NCBI GenBank assembly: GCA_030272155.1
Contig: CP126204.1
Location: 4,455,501 to 4,519,500 of the forward strand
Origin: Tetradesmus obliquus
Taxonomy: Eukaryota; Chlorophyta; Chlorophyceae; Sphaeropleales; Scenedesmaceae
DNA: 64,000 nucleotides
Reading direction: 5' to 3'
A program made the position numbers and the translations under genes. The notes under the pieces were generated by a model. That model did no database searches. It had not been told where the DNA came from and saw nothing but the letters and a program-made list of their open reading frames with translations. Below are positions 1 to 11,626 of the stretch, piece after piece (position 1 is the stretch's first letter; each line of letters starts with the position of its first letter).

Positions 1-3000
1 CTGCCGTGCCGCACCTGCAGCGCGTTGCTGAAGCTGGGCGCCTTGCCACGGTTGCGCATGTCCTCGGTGATCATGCGCAGCACCACCTGCTTCAGATGCG
101 TGTAGGTGGCAAAGCGCTGCAGGCGCTGCACCACGCTGCCCTGCAAGGGTGGGGTGATGAAGCGGCGGCGCAGCATCGGGCAAACAGCATACGCAACAGG
201 TTGACGGTTAGGAACAAAACTGCTTCATAGCTCATGCCTGCAAGCAGTACAAGAGGTTGAACACAGGGCACTGCACAAGCTGGCCAACACAGCTTGGCAT
301 GCAATCAGAAGCAAGCCAGAGCCATGTGCTGCCCACACACGCATCTACACAGCGCCACATGATGTCAACCAGTTAATGCTGATGTTGCTCAACACCGCAC
401 CTTGAGCGGCATGTCGTTGGCCGCGCCCTCCACCGCCAGCCAGGGGTGCTCCAGCGCCTCAGCAGCGCTGGGCCGCAGCACGGGGTTGCGCTGCAGCAGC
501 CGCTCCAGGAAGTCGCGCGCGGCGGCGCTCAGCGGCTGCAGCTCCGGCGCGTCCCAGTCGATCTCGTTGGACAGGATGGCCTGCAAGTGGTGAGAAATGT
601 GACGAGATGTCATGTTACATGACAGATAGCGTAGGCCCGCGGAAGGGCTCAGCCAGCCAGGGGGAGCAGGGGAGTGAGTTGGGTGGCACCCAAGTGGAAA
701 CAGATAGCACAAGACAGTAAGCAGTGGTTGAGGCATGACAATGGAATGGGCCTAGGGCAGCACACCAGCCGTTCTTGCAGCAGAGAGCCTCTGTGTTGCA
801 AGCAGTGCACTGCAGGGAGTGCTGAAGCCCATCAAGCCACTAGCCCTCCCCGTCCCTTGCTAATCCCTCCTCTCAGTCTCTCTCCGTCACACTCCCTCTC
901 CCTCTCTCTCTCACTCTCTCGCTCTCACTCTCTCGCGCTCTCTCCAGCCGTCACCAACCCCACCTGCGTGCGTAGCACCAAGCTTGGAGTGTGCACCAGC
1001 TTTACCATCCGCGGGCCATGCTGACGAGGCCCCCTGCGCGAAAACCAGCGGTCAACCCGCAGCGCCACCCGCACCACACCCAGCACCAGCCAGCGCAGCG
1101 CATTCTGCAGCGCCACGCTGGCAGCACACCGCAGCAGCCAGCGCGCAGCACGCAGCGCGTGCGCTGACAGGCTGAGCCGCGGCGGCGGCGGCAGCTGCAC
1201 CGCAATCACCACGGCCGGCAGCGAGGTGCTGCCTGAGCCCTGCTGCTGCTTGACCACACTCTCCCCTCCTGCTCCTCTTACACTCCCGCCACTCTTGTCA
1301 CCCTCGTCACTCTTGTCATAGCTGCACACCTTCCACACGTCGCTCAGCGTCTCGTTGCGCACGTCCTCCCAGAAGGGGAAGCGCCCCGTCAGCAACTGGT
1401 AGCCCAGCATGCCCACGCTCCACAGGTCGGCCTTCTCGTCGTAGCACTGCATCACCAGCTCGGGCGCCATGTACGCCGGCGTGCCTACACATGCACGGCG
1501 TACAGCAGCAGCAGCAGTTACAGAGGCAGCAGGTGCAACCATACACAACCACACCGGCCAGTTTTTTTGTCGCAGCACTGCATCACCAGCTCGGGCGCCA
1601 TGTACGCCGGCGCGCCTGCACATGCACAGCGTACAGCAGGAGCAGTCACAGCAGCAGTAGCAGTCATACACAACCACACAGGCACGCTTTCTCATCGTAG
1701 CACTGCATCACCAGCTCGGGCGCCAAGTACGCCGGCGTGCCTGCGGCAGCACAGCATACAGCAGCAGCAGCAGCAGTCACAGCAGCAGCGATCAGATACA
1801 GTCACAGGCAGCCTTGCGTTGTAGCACTGCATCACCAGCTTGGGCGCCAAGTATGCCGGCGTGCCTGCGGCAGCACAGCATACAGCAGCAGCAGCAGCAG
1901 CAGTCACAGCAGCAGCAATCAGATACAGTCACAGGCAGCCTTGCGTTGTAGCACTGCATCACCAGCTCGGGCGCCATGTATGCCGGCGTGCCTACAGCAG
2001 CATTTGTAGCAGACCGCAGCAGTAGCAAGCACAGCACTGAAACACAGCCAGAAAATGATGCCAATGCATGCACGTGGCACAGCATCACCGCCTCAGGCGC
2101 CATGTACGCCGGCGTGCCTGCGGCAGCACAGCATACAGCAGCAGCAGCAGCAGCAGTCACAGCAGCAGCAATCAGATACAGTCACAGGCAGCCTTGCGTC
2201 GTAGCACTGCATCACCAGCTTGGGCGCCATGTATGCCGGCGTGCCTACAGCAGCATTTACAGCAGACCGCAGCAGTAGCAAGCACAGCACTGAAACACAG
2301 CCAGAAAATGATGCCAATGCATGCACGTGGCACAGCATCACCGCCTCAGGCGCCATGTACGCCGGCGTGCCTGCGGCAGCACAGCATACAGCAGCAGCAG
2401 CAGCAGCAGTCACAGCAGCAGCAATCAGATACAGTCACAGGCAGCCTTGCGTCGTAGCACTGCATCACCAGCTTGGGCGCCATGTATGCCGGCGTGCCTA
2501 CAGCAGCATTTACAGCAGACCGTAGCAGTAGCAAGCACAGCACTGAAACACAGCGAGAAAATGATGCCAATGCATGCACGTGGCACAGCATCACCGCCTC
2601 AGGCGCCATGTAAGCCGGCGTGCCTGCAGCCCCGCCAGCAGCAGGGGTGGCGACATAAGCTAGCGCAGCAGCAGCAGCCGCAGCAGCAATCATGCACAGC
2701 TCACGATGCCTGGGGGCAGCAGCATAAAGTCTGATGATCATCCAGGACTGCTGCAACTGCTACAACACTGCCAATGCAGACACGTGTCCAGCCGGCTACA
2801 GCTGGCTACACACTGCCTGATGTTTGTCAACCCTGCCGCCCGCACCTGATCTGCTGGTGAGCTTGGGCTCGTGCGAGTAGTGCCGGATGGACAGCCCAAA
2901 GTCGGTGGCCTTGAGCGGCGAGTCCTCCTCCGGCGTCAGGAACAGGAAGTTGTCCGGCTTCACGTCACGGTAGATGATGCCCTGCGGGTACATGATTGGC

Positions 3001-4937
3001 AGTCGACAAGCACAGGGCAAGCGCAACAGGGTCAACGAGTGTGGTGCACACAGCTGGGACAGATGGCAACTCGTCTGGCTGCCATGTGCTGCCCACAGGC
3101 CCCCAAAACTGCACTGCCCCCAGCTTCAGCCACACTCCGCGCCCGCCCACCTTGGCGTGGCACTGCGCGATGAAGCGCAGGATGCTGCGCACAAGGGAGC
3201 TGATGTAGCATTTTCTGAACACCCACTGCACAACCCTGTCATGTCCAGCTGCTTCTGGCCCCCACCTTGGCGTGGCACTGAGTCTTGAAGTGCAAGATGC
3301 TGCGCACAAGGAAGCTGATGTAGCACTTCTGAACACTTACCGCTGCCAACCCTGTCATGCCCAGCTACTGTGTGTCCCTCACCTTGGCGTGGCACTGCGC
3401 AATGAAGCGCAGTATGCTGAGCACGAGGAAGCTGATGCAGCATTCCGAAACAATCACCACTGCACAACCCTGTCATGGCCAGCTACTGTGTGTCCCTCAC
3501 CTTGGCGTGGCACTGCGCGATGAAGCGCAGGATGCTGCGCACGAGGAAGCTGATGTAGCGCTCGCTGTAGCGGCCGCTCTCCACGCGCTCCAGCAGCGCG
3601 CCGCCTTCGCACAGCTCCATGACCATGTGCACGTTCACGTCGTCCTCAAACACGTCGTGCAGGTGTACCGCGTTGAGCGACACGCCCAGCTGCTGCATCA
3701 CCTCCACCTCAGCGCGCAGCTTGAGCAGGTACCTGTGCGGCGCAGATGTAGTGCAGCAGGTGATAATCCAATTTGCCAGGTCTAGGTGACATGGCCAACC
3801 ATGGCTTACAGTGAAAAACCCAGGGGTGGCCGATACATGTATGGCAACAAGCTGCGCCAGGCGGTCCCCTGCAACCGCTGCTGCACAACCGGCCAACTTC
3901 ACACCATCATTCCTGTGCCACTGCAACCGCCTGCAGCTGCACAGCTGCACACGCGTCTCACCTAGGTGTTGGTGCACCGCGTTTGGGCACTTTGCTGACA
4001 GTCTTGACAGCAAACCGGCGCCCCGTTGACACCTCAATGCCCTCCCGCACCACGCCAAAGCTGCCTGCACCGATCACTCGGCCCAGGTAGTACGAGTCCA
4101 GCAGGTTCCTGCAAGCAGCAGGCGCAGCAAGCAACAACCAGTTGCAGGGAGCAGGTCCAGGCAATCATCGCATAACATGGCAGGCAGCACACAGTGTGAT
4201 ACCAATGACAAAAGAGTAGTGGATCTGGTGACGAGTCGGGACAACGCAAGTATAGCAGTCTTGCAGTTTCCTGCAGGCAGAAAACAGCTGCAGACAAGTT
4301 TCCTGCAAGCAGAAACCGCTGCAGGCTTACACTCCTGCAAGCAGGCTGCGCACACCAAATGCTTGCCAAAAGGCAGCAAACTGGCAGAGAACAAGCTTAC
4401 GCTACCACTGTTGGTTTCCACGTGCGGCTATGCCTGCACAACCACAGTGAAGTTCACTGTAGTCACTGCTGCGTGCCCACAGGCGAGCGGCTGTCTTCAA
4501 AACATCGAAATTGCTGTGTTGGTCAACGCAGGTCCAGCTGTTGCTTGCACTGCTTGCAGGAAAGCCTGCTGACGACGCTCCAGATCTCAGCCACATACAT
4601 CGGCTCGCACTTTATGCCTAGCATCAAAAACAAACTTTGCAGGGCTCTGCCAGGCTCACCTGGGGTAGCCATAAACACTCTTGATTTCTTCTGGGTCCAG
4701 TTCTGTGCGAGCTGGAAGTTTCAATACTCCCTCATCGCTGGCTGTTGCAATGTAGTCTAGCGATGCCGCTACACGCACTGCTGCTGTCCTGCCACTGCTG
4801 CGCCTGCTGACCGCGCGCCTGGCAACTGCTGCTGCAGGGCAGGGCCGCGGCGAGACAAGCCTGCCGCTGCAGGCCCTGCGCCTAGTGCTACTGCCCTGCA
4901 GTGCTTGCTGCTGGCCTAATAAGGGGAGGCCGCGCAT
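1..4937 (-). CDS. CDPK-type Ser/Thr protein kinase, 5' part (C-terminus beyond window)
   Basis: Seven exons on the minus strand join in phase: 4937-4660, 4108-3962, 3732-3501, 2981-2846, 1484-1330, 580-401 and 140 to beyond base 1. All kinase motifs are visible: glycine loop GAGSFG, FAVKTV lysine, C-helix Glu in [11 protein letters not shown], catalytic loop YRDVKPDN (Tyr replaces the usual His), TDFGLS, and GTPAYMAPE. The last exon reads [18 protein letters not shown], which resembles the autoinhibitory junction before the EF-hands of calcium-dependent kinases; the EF-hands would lie outside the window. The first exon (ATG at 4937) is Arg/Ser/Ala-rich and looks like a plastid transit peptide, so plastid targeting is possible but inferred. 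A different calcium/calmodulin kinase is the alternative. Introns 3 and 4 carry arrays of partial exon copies, listed separately. Confidence 0.85.
1570..2640 (-). repeat. Array of activation-loop exon copies in kinase intron 4
   Basis: Nine degraded copies of the 5' edge of the kinase exon at 1484-1330 lie upstream of it on the minus strand, near 1605, 1730, 1853, 1978, 2104, 2228, 2354, 2484 and 2607. Each encodes a version of [15 protein letters not shown] preceded by a TAG or CAG acceptor. Two subtypes alternate, one ending in the sense of PELVMQCY and the other PEAVMLCH, giving a higher-order unit of about 253 bp between about 1930 and 2600. Only the copy at 1484 continues into the rest of the kinase domain. 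Confidence 0.92.
3149..3440 (-). repeat. Copies of kinase exon 3 donor edge in intron 3
   Basis: Three further copies of the exon 3 end (sense of [13 protein letters not shown] followed by a GT donor) lie downstream of the real exon end at 3501, near 3381-3440, 3263-3315 and 3149-3210. The spacing is about 115 bp. Here the donor side of an exon was multiplied, the mirror image of the array in intron 4. Confidence 0.9.
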
Positions 4938-5524
4938 GGTTGCTGTGCGCTGCTGCTGCCCTCCTGGGTGGGTGTGCCACTGCTGCTGTGCTGTCCGCCG
5001 CACTAGGTGGCAGCAGCTGCTGCAGGGAGGAAAGTCTGCTTGGCTTTCAATGCCTACGTGAAATGTCCATGTGCAGGTGATAGTAAACAGCAAAAAGCAA
5101 CGTCAGGACAGCTAACTTTCCCACAGGTGAGGCAGGCACAAGTGGGGTGCTGCTGCTCGACTGGTCAAGCCCGCACGTAGCCGGGGCATTGTGACATGCG
5201 CTCAAATAACAGTAGTAAGCAGCTGATAGCGCTTGCGGAACGCTGCTAACGCTTTAGGTCCAAAACAACCCTGACGAACGCACGCTGCAAGACGTCACCT
5301 GCCTGGTTGCTAAGAAAATTTAGGGTTCCTGATGTTCTACTTCACCAGTGCATGCCAGAACGCCGTCGCTGCAGTCGCGAGCATACAGATGCCCCGGGAC
5401 TCCGCGGTGTAGCAGATCAAGTGGCGGCACGGTTTAGACGAATATAAAAACTTCAAGAATCTTCGGTGGAAAGCTTGGGCCTCGTGATGGATGATATCAG
5501 AGTGTGCACAACCCCAGCAGGACA
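4938..5524. other. Divergent intergenic region
   Basis: This 587-bp spacer separates the minus-strand kinase start at 4937 from the plus-strand YrdC gene. It should hold both promoters. I see no convincing TATA box or coding segment in it. Confidence 0.4.
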
Positions 5525-8500
5525 ATGTCACAGTTTGCTTACCTGCACCAAAAACAAGCAACAGTTGTAGGTTATCACTTTGTTAATGCATTTCTTCTTA
5601 TCTTAGCCCGCATCGCTCGTTCCCTGCCTCACCTAGAGTCCCTGCCATCTCCGAGACGAACGCCCGTGCAGCTCAGACGCAGCATGCAAGCAAACTGCCA
5701 ACAAATTAGGCATACATTAAGTAGCAGACCTGAGGCCTTCACTCAGAAGTTACGCCAGCAGGTGCGAGCAGCGTCTTGTGTCCTGCTGCTGCTGCTGCTG
5801 CCGTTGCCACCACAGCAGCTGGGCCTCGCACTCTCCATGTCTGCTTACACTCTCGTGCATAATTGAAATCTATGATTGTCGTGACTCATATTCGTTGTTC
5901 TGTCAGCACAGCCCAATGTGTGCCCAGCACTGCACAGAAGAGTGCCGATCGTCACCTATTGCATCTGATCAGAAACAACTGCGACTGCTGTGTTGCACAT
6001 GCAGCCATTTGGGCCCCACTACTCGCAGGCCCGGCAGCGCAGATCTTGTGTGCAGGTTTCAGCAGTCAAGAGCGCCAAGCGGCTCAAGTATGCAGGCATA
6101 GGCCAGCGGGCAGTGCATGATCCGCTTTTTGTCAGTGTGCAAGCTGATGGCAGCGACGCCTGGAGGCTGGAGCCGGTGATACAGCTGCTGAAAGATGGAG
6201 GGGTGCGTGCGGCATCGTCTTCTTCACCCCGTCCAACAGCAGCAGGAGCAACAGCAGCAGCAGCAGCTTCAACAACGGTCATGCCCATGCCATGTTCATA
6301 GCAGCAGAGCTGGGCAGCAGAGGAGTGCAGGTGTGGGACCCGGGGCTGGGGTTCTGCTGAGGATTTCCCTCCCTCCTGTTTGCAGGTCGGCATCATCCCT
6401 ACAGACTCGCTGCCAGCTGTGGTGTGTGACCTTGAGAACCGCACTGCAGCGCTCAAGATGTATAACGCGATGGACCTGGCCCCCAAGAAGCAGCTCAGCA
6501 TACTAGTGGGCAGCTTCAACGACATTAGCAAGTGAGCGAGATTGGAACACTTTCTCATAGGTGCCATGCTGACAGGCAGCTGTGCAACAGCAGCGGCGTG
6601 TGCTTCGTGATTCAGTCTATGCTATCGCTGGCGCAGCAGCTGGAGCAGAGGTGGTGCGTATGTGTTGCGTGCCGTGGGCTGTTTTCTGGGCAGGGCTGTA
6701 TGCTATGGTGAATCTTACTCCTCTATAGCTGCTCAGTTACCGGGTGGAGCCCAATGACTCCAAGATTCGTTGCAGCCAAGCAGTAGCTGTTGTCACAGTA
6801 GTGACAGTGGTGGCAGCTGTATGTAGGCCTGCTGGCCGCATCCACCAGCATGCATCTTATGTGTGTTGGGGCCGCAGTGCAGCGCACTATAACACCGATG
6901 CCTTTTCGCCTGTACTTTGCCCATACTGCTGCTGCTGCTGTTTCTGTGCTGTGGCGCTGCTCAGGTATACGGCTGGCTTCCCGCTGCCAACGCAGGCTGG
7001 GCAGGCAGACCTGTTCAGGATGGCACAGCGGCTGCTGCCAGGCCCCGTGAGTCGCCACATGCAGCAGCAACCTGTGGCTCCTGCATGTGCTGCCCTGTCA
7101 CTGGCAAACAATCGTCTGACACATAGCAAGTCATGCGCGTGCAGTATGTGTACTCTGCTCATGCTCTTGCATGATGACTCATCCACCACCGCCAAACACC
7201 ACAGCTATGCTGAGCTATACACACACTCGGTGTGTAAGGCTTAGTGCTAGCCTGCTTGCATACATCAAACTGCAAAACGCTCCGTCAACACCTGCTTGAC
7301 AGCTGTAGCAACAAGCCTGCGTTGTGTTTGCTTGCTTGCGCCTGTGCATGCAGTACACGTTTATCCTGGGCGCCAGCAAGAACCTGCCCAGCCAAGTGGT
7401 GGACTTCCGCAAAGGCAAGACGCGCCAGCGCAAAAGCGTGGGTGTGCGCATGCCGGACGACCCAGTCTGTAGGGTGCGTGCTGTGCGGCTGCGCTGTTTG
7501 CACTGCGTGGGCTTGGCATGTCCAGTGCAGGTGCAGTATCAGCACCTGTGAAGTGTCTGCTTCACAGTCACAGCCAGCCGAAGGTGCACTCAGCTTGTGG
7601 CTTTACGTGTGACGGTGACTCTCGTGACGCAAGCATTTGCCCCAGCATGCTGCAGCGAGGTCTGGGAGGTGCTCACTAAAACTAACGCAGTCCACACAGC
7701 AGACGTTCCCCGCAAGGGTGCAGAGATGTCTGTTAGGAACGCATAATATAGGGGCCGCCTGCAGCATGCGGCTGGCTGCTCCATACATATGCCGTGAGAG
7801 CACCTCACCTGTCACCTCCCTTCTCTGCCACTGACCCCTCGTTGCTCACTCCTGCTTGTGTGCGATCGCTGTGCTTGGATTTGTTTCAACATTTGTTGCC
7901 AAAGTGTGTGTGATAGCATTCACACATCAGCCATAACCTGCATGGCTGCTCGAAGCAGGCTATCACATACATCCCGCTGCAGCTCGCGTTGCTTCTGCAG
8001 CACTGGCTGCCTGCTGAGCCACAGCACGCCGTGGATGAGGCGCTGGCGCCACATAAATAGTCACACATCCAATTCGATGCCCATTACACTGCCATTGCAG
8101 GCAGTGCTGCAAGGGCTCGGTGGTTGCCTGCTGAGCCACAGCACGCCGTAGACGAGACGCTGACGCAAAATGAGACTTCCCCCATCTGAACTGACGCTTC
8201 TCACAATGCCGTTGCAGGCAGTGCTGCAAGGGCTCGGTGGTTGCCTGCTGAGCCACAGCGTGCACGTGGATGAGACGCTGGCGCGACATAAGACTTCTGT
8301 ACACTTCACCCATCTGAACTGACGCTTCTCGCAATGCCGTTGCAGGCAGTGCTGCAAGGGCTCGGTGGTTGCCTGCTGAGCCACAGCGTGCACGTGGATG
8401 AGACGCTCGGGGCAGAGACTGAGGTGCCAGACCCCGGGATGCTCATGGACATGTACGGGCAGAAAGGGCTTGACTTCATAGTAGACACGGGCCGGCGGAC

Positions 8501-8827
8501 AGTGACTGCAACATCCGTGAGCATTGATAGGCTTAGCACGTGTTTGTCCTCAGGGCCGGGCACAGTTGAGACCGGCGGCTTACCTTGACTGCTGGACCAG
8601 TGGGTTTTGGTGCAGCGGTGCAGCGCTTGCCGAGTCACGTTTGGCAGCCAGTTTGGCCGCGATGCTGCAGAGTGCCGCAGCCATGGTCTGACATTGTTGT
8701 TGTAGGAAAGAGACCGCTGTTTCAGCAGTTGCGGTGGTTGTCAGGACATGCAGGAAACCCTGATGCATTTGTTTAGTTGCAGTGGGATTTGACAGGTTTC
8801 AGCACTGGCAGATTAGCTGCGTGCTAG
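5525..8827 (+). CDS. Plastid-type YrdC/SUA5-domain protein
   Basis: Exons 5525-5761, 6056-6202, 6386-6531, 6965-7046, 7354-7473 and 8346-8516 join in phase. The product resembles the plant YrdC-like protein with a DHBP-synthase-like fold (the Arabidopsis At3g01920 type). Landmarks in order are VKSAKRLKYA, WRLEPVIQLLKDGG, GIIPTDSLPAVVCDLENR, KKQLSILVGSFNDIS, LPGPYTFILGASKNLP, RKSVGVRMPDDPVCR and MYGQKGLDFIVDTGRR. The GIIPTD and KPLSIL-like motifs are the nucleotide/RNA-binding hallmarks of the TsaC/Sua5 fold, which makes threonylcarbamoyl-AMP for tRNA t6A; activity of this subgroup is unproven. The start is uncertain: ATG at 5525 or 5684. The last exon is tentative, 8783-8827, reading WDLTG where relatives have VDMTG. 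The intron before 8346 holds exon copies. Confidence 0.82.
7988..8345 (+). repeat. Copies of YrdC exon 6 acceptor edge
   Basis: Three partial copies of the start of exon 6 (sense of AVLQGLGGCLLSHS) lie directly upstream of it: a truncated one near 7990-8050, then copies starting at about 8100 and 8214. The latter two are each preceded by a TTGCAG acceptor like that of the true exon at 8346. Units are about 115-130 bp. Only the last copy reads on into the conserved MYGQKGLDF segment. Confidence 0.9.
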
Positions 8828-8878
8828 CGCATGTACAGCCTGCTGCATAGCAGATGATGTGGTCTTGCTACTGCTGAC

Positions 8879-8922
<44 letters not shown>

Positions 8923-9775
8923 GCTGCCAGGTGGTTGACATGACAACGTCAGAGCCGGAAGTAATACGTGAAGGCAGGGGAGACGTTTCAATGTTCATCT
9001 GATCGAATCTCCTGGTAACCAAACGAATGTTTATCGGAGTGTGCTTCACAAGCAGTCAGCAGAATCCTGCGAGCAGCAGTAGTACTAACCAGGTGCTAGC
9101 AGCAGGGGTAATGCCGGCTGGCAGCAGTGGTGGTGTCATGGTACGATACCCACAGCATGACGGGGGTGTTCAGCGTTGGCTGGTGCCAGGTTTGACGTGC
9201 CTGGCACCGCCACATCCATGCTGCAATGTTGATGTGGACTCTCAGCAGGCTTCCTGTGGCACATGTGTCACCCAAGCTTGCCCAAACGGAACTGCAGGGA
9301 GACAAACAGTTGATCAACCGTTCAGACTGAGCATATTATCGTTTCAGCAGAGAGAATGGCGCAACAAACTCTTTCGTGGGCCCTTAAAACGCTGTGTTGT
9401 CATGTCACTCTCCAGTTCAAATGCCCGGTGCCCAGCGTGTTCTTGACCGGTCCATTGCTTATTGTCGCAGCCATCGTTTCTGACCATATCATTTGACAAG
9501 GGTTTAAAAAGTCAGACTTGCACACGGTCATAGAAACAGAAGACCACGCTGACCTGCACTAGCGCAACCAGCTTGTGGTCTCGTGATAGACTATTACAAG
9601 ACATCGTTGTGACAATAAGCTGATGCGAAGCATTGCAGCTGGTGAGAGGTCACAGCACGTTTTCATCTTTCGTTGGTCCGTCCTCGGACACAACTGGGCT
9701 GGCACTGGTTGTCTTATCACTATTTCTGGCAAATGACACATTGTGCTCCTGCTTGCAGGCAGCAAGGAAAACACA
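8828..9775. other. Intergenic region
   Basis: No conserved coding segment is visible in this stretch of about 950 bp between the YrdC gene and the next plus-strand gene. It contains a (CTG)n run at 8880-8930. Confidence 0.35.
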
Positions 9776-11626
9776 ATGACCGTGACCTTGCCAGTCGAGC
9801 GCAAGCGGTGTGCTGAAGAGGAGTTGAGTACCTCGGTGCAGACCAACAAGAAGACAAGGGTGTTAGAGTCGCTGCTAGGCTCTCCTAGGCTGCTGTTCGC
9901 CAACAGTCCTGCAGGGTCAGCCTGCAACCAGGGCAACAACGGCACAAAGGTGCGTTGAACTGCACCGTACAGCGGCTCGGTCAGCCTTCTTTGTTGTTAC
10001 GTCCATCTAAACTCGCGTTTAAATGCCACCGCAGACCCAGAAGAAGCGCTGCCGGCCAGGCGACGCAGGAGGAGCAGCAGGAGCACAGCAGCAGGAGCCC
10101 TCCCCTCCAGCCAGCAGCAAGAGGGTGAGTCCCAAGCCTGCCAGGTTACCGTGATTGCTGATAATGCATATCACGTTATGTGTGAAAACTCAGCAGGTCT
10201 GACGCCGTCCTGCATGTTGGATGACACAGCAATGCCCCTACCATAGCAGCAGGGGCAGCAGCAGGTGTGCCTGCAAGCATACTGCAGCTCATTTACTTGC
10301 ACATGGTATCCTACTATCCTCTGTTTTGTTGCTGAACATCCCATTCAAACCATGACTTACAGGGCAAGCGTGCAGATGGCAGCAACACAGCAGCGCAGTC
10401 TCCACGCGCCACAACAGCAGCCTTGCAGGAGCTGCTGACCTGTGAAGGCCTGGAGAAAGACCCAGACCTAGAGGTGCAGCAGGCCTACGTCAGCAGGCAG
10501 CTGCAGCAGCGCCAGGCAGCACAGCAGCAGCCGGGCGCCGCTGCTGCTTCAGGTGCTGCTGGTGACAGCGGCGCAAGCAGGGTGAGTCATGAGGCGCCAG
10601 GGTCAGCAGCACCAGCAGCCAGGAGAAGGCGCTCAGCAGCAGCTGTTGCTGCTTGTGACGATGCAGAGCCGCAGCAGGAGCGGGATGCAGCTAAGAGCAG
10701 CCGAGGCAGGGACCAGGCACCGCAGCATGGCAGGAGCAGAGACCAGGTCAGCAGGAGGCCAGCAGCAGAGGTGAGAGGCCGCAGCTGCGCCCGCCCTGCT
10801 GCCCCTCTTGCTTCACTCGCTTTGCAGCAGCTGTGGTGTGACAGTTTATTGAGGTGTCGGTGTCACAAGCCATGATAGTGGAGACCTGCGTATTTCTGCT
10901 GTGCACATCCTCAAACCTGCACACTTGCAGGACAGCTTGCAGGACAGCTTGCAGGAACTTGCAGGAACCTGCAGGAGCTTGCAGCCCGTGCAACTTTAGC
11001 TTGCTGGTGCTGCCCCTGGGCTAGCAGTGCTCGTTTACACCGTCGCAGTGTCAGTGCACAGTGCTGATACACCTTCTTGCTCTTGACACCTGCGCTGCCT
11101 CTGACTGCGACTCCTGCAGGCACCTGAGCGGGCGCACACCCCACCTCCTGCAGACGAGGACGAGGAGGATGGCGAGCGTGTGACGCTGGACCTCGTGCCT
11201 GACAAGGAGTGGCAGCGCCTGTTTGCAGTGCTGACGCTGAGCAGCCAGCCGCGCTCAGGCCCTAGCTCAGCGCAGCAGCAGCAGCAGCAAGCACCAGCTG
11301 CGGCTCAGCAGCAGCCTGCTGCCGTGCGGCCTAACTACATCGCAGGTGCAAGCACCAGTGCAGCAGCAGCGGCAGCTGCGCCGCCAGCAGCAGCAGCAGC
11401 TGTGGCCGCTGACGCACCTTCCACGCCGACGCGGCGCGAGGGCGAGACCCAGGCTGCTGCTGCTGCAGTGCACAGCGGGTGTGTGACGCCCTCTGCTGCG
11501 CGCCGGGGCTCTTTCCTGCTTGGGGAGTTCTCGCGGGTGCAGGCGAGGCTCACACCTGAGAAGGATCGCACACAGCTGGGCACGCCAGGCAGCAGGCAGC
11601 AGAGTGCAATGGAGGTCACATGCTAG
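9776..11626 (+). CDS. Gln/Ala-rich protein of unknown function
   Basis: Four exons join in phase: 9776-9949, 10035-10124, 10363-10770 and 11120-11626, giving about 392 residues. A second in-phase donor at 10581/10582 offers a shorter third exon. I do not recognise a family. The N-terminus holds basic clusters (VERKRC, TNKKTR, QKKRCR) that could be nuclear localisation signals. Several Ser-Pro/Thr-Pro sites (GSPRLLF, HTPPPAD, STPTRREG, VTPSAARRGS, RLTPEKD, LGTPGSR) suggest a proline-directed kinase substrate. A short structured block, VTLDLVPDKEWQRLFAVLTL, lies near residue 240. The rest is poly-Gln/poly-Ala. A nuclear regulatory role is only a guess. The start ATG at 9776 is the first one in frame; an upstream 5' exon is possible. 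Confidence 0.55.

Noticed and set aside
1570-2640. Several separate kinase genes or pseudogenes
   Set aside because: Only the 15-residue activation-segment piece is repeated; no other kinase motif recurs, so these are exon-edge copies within one intron.
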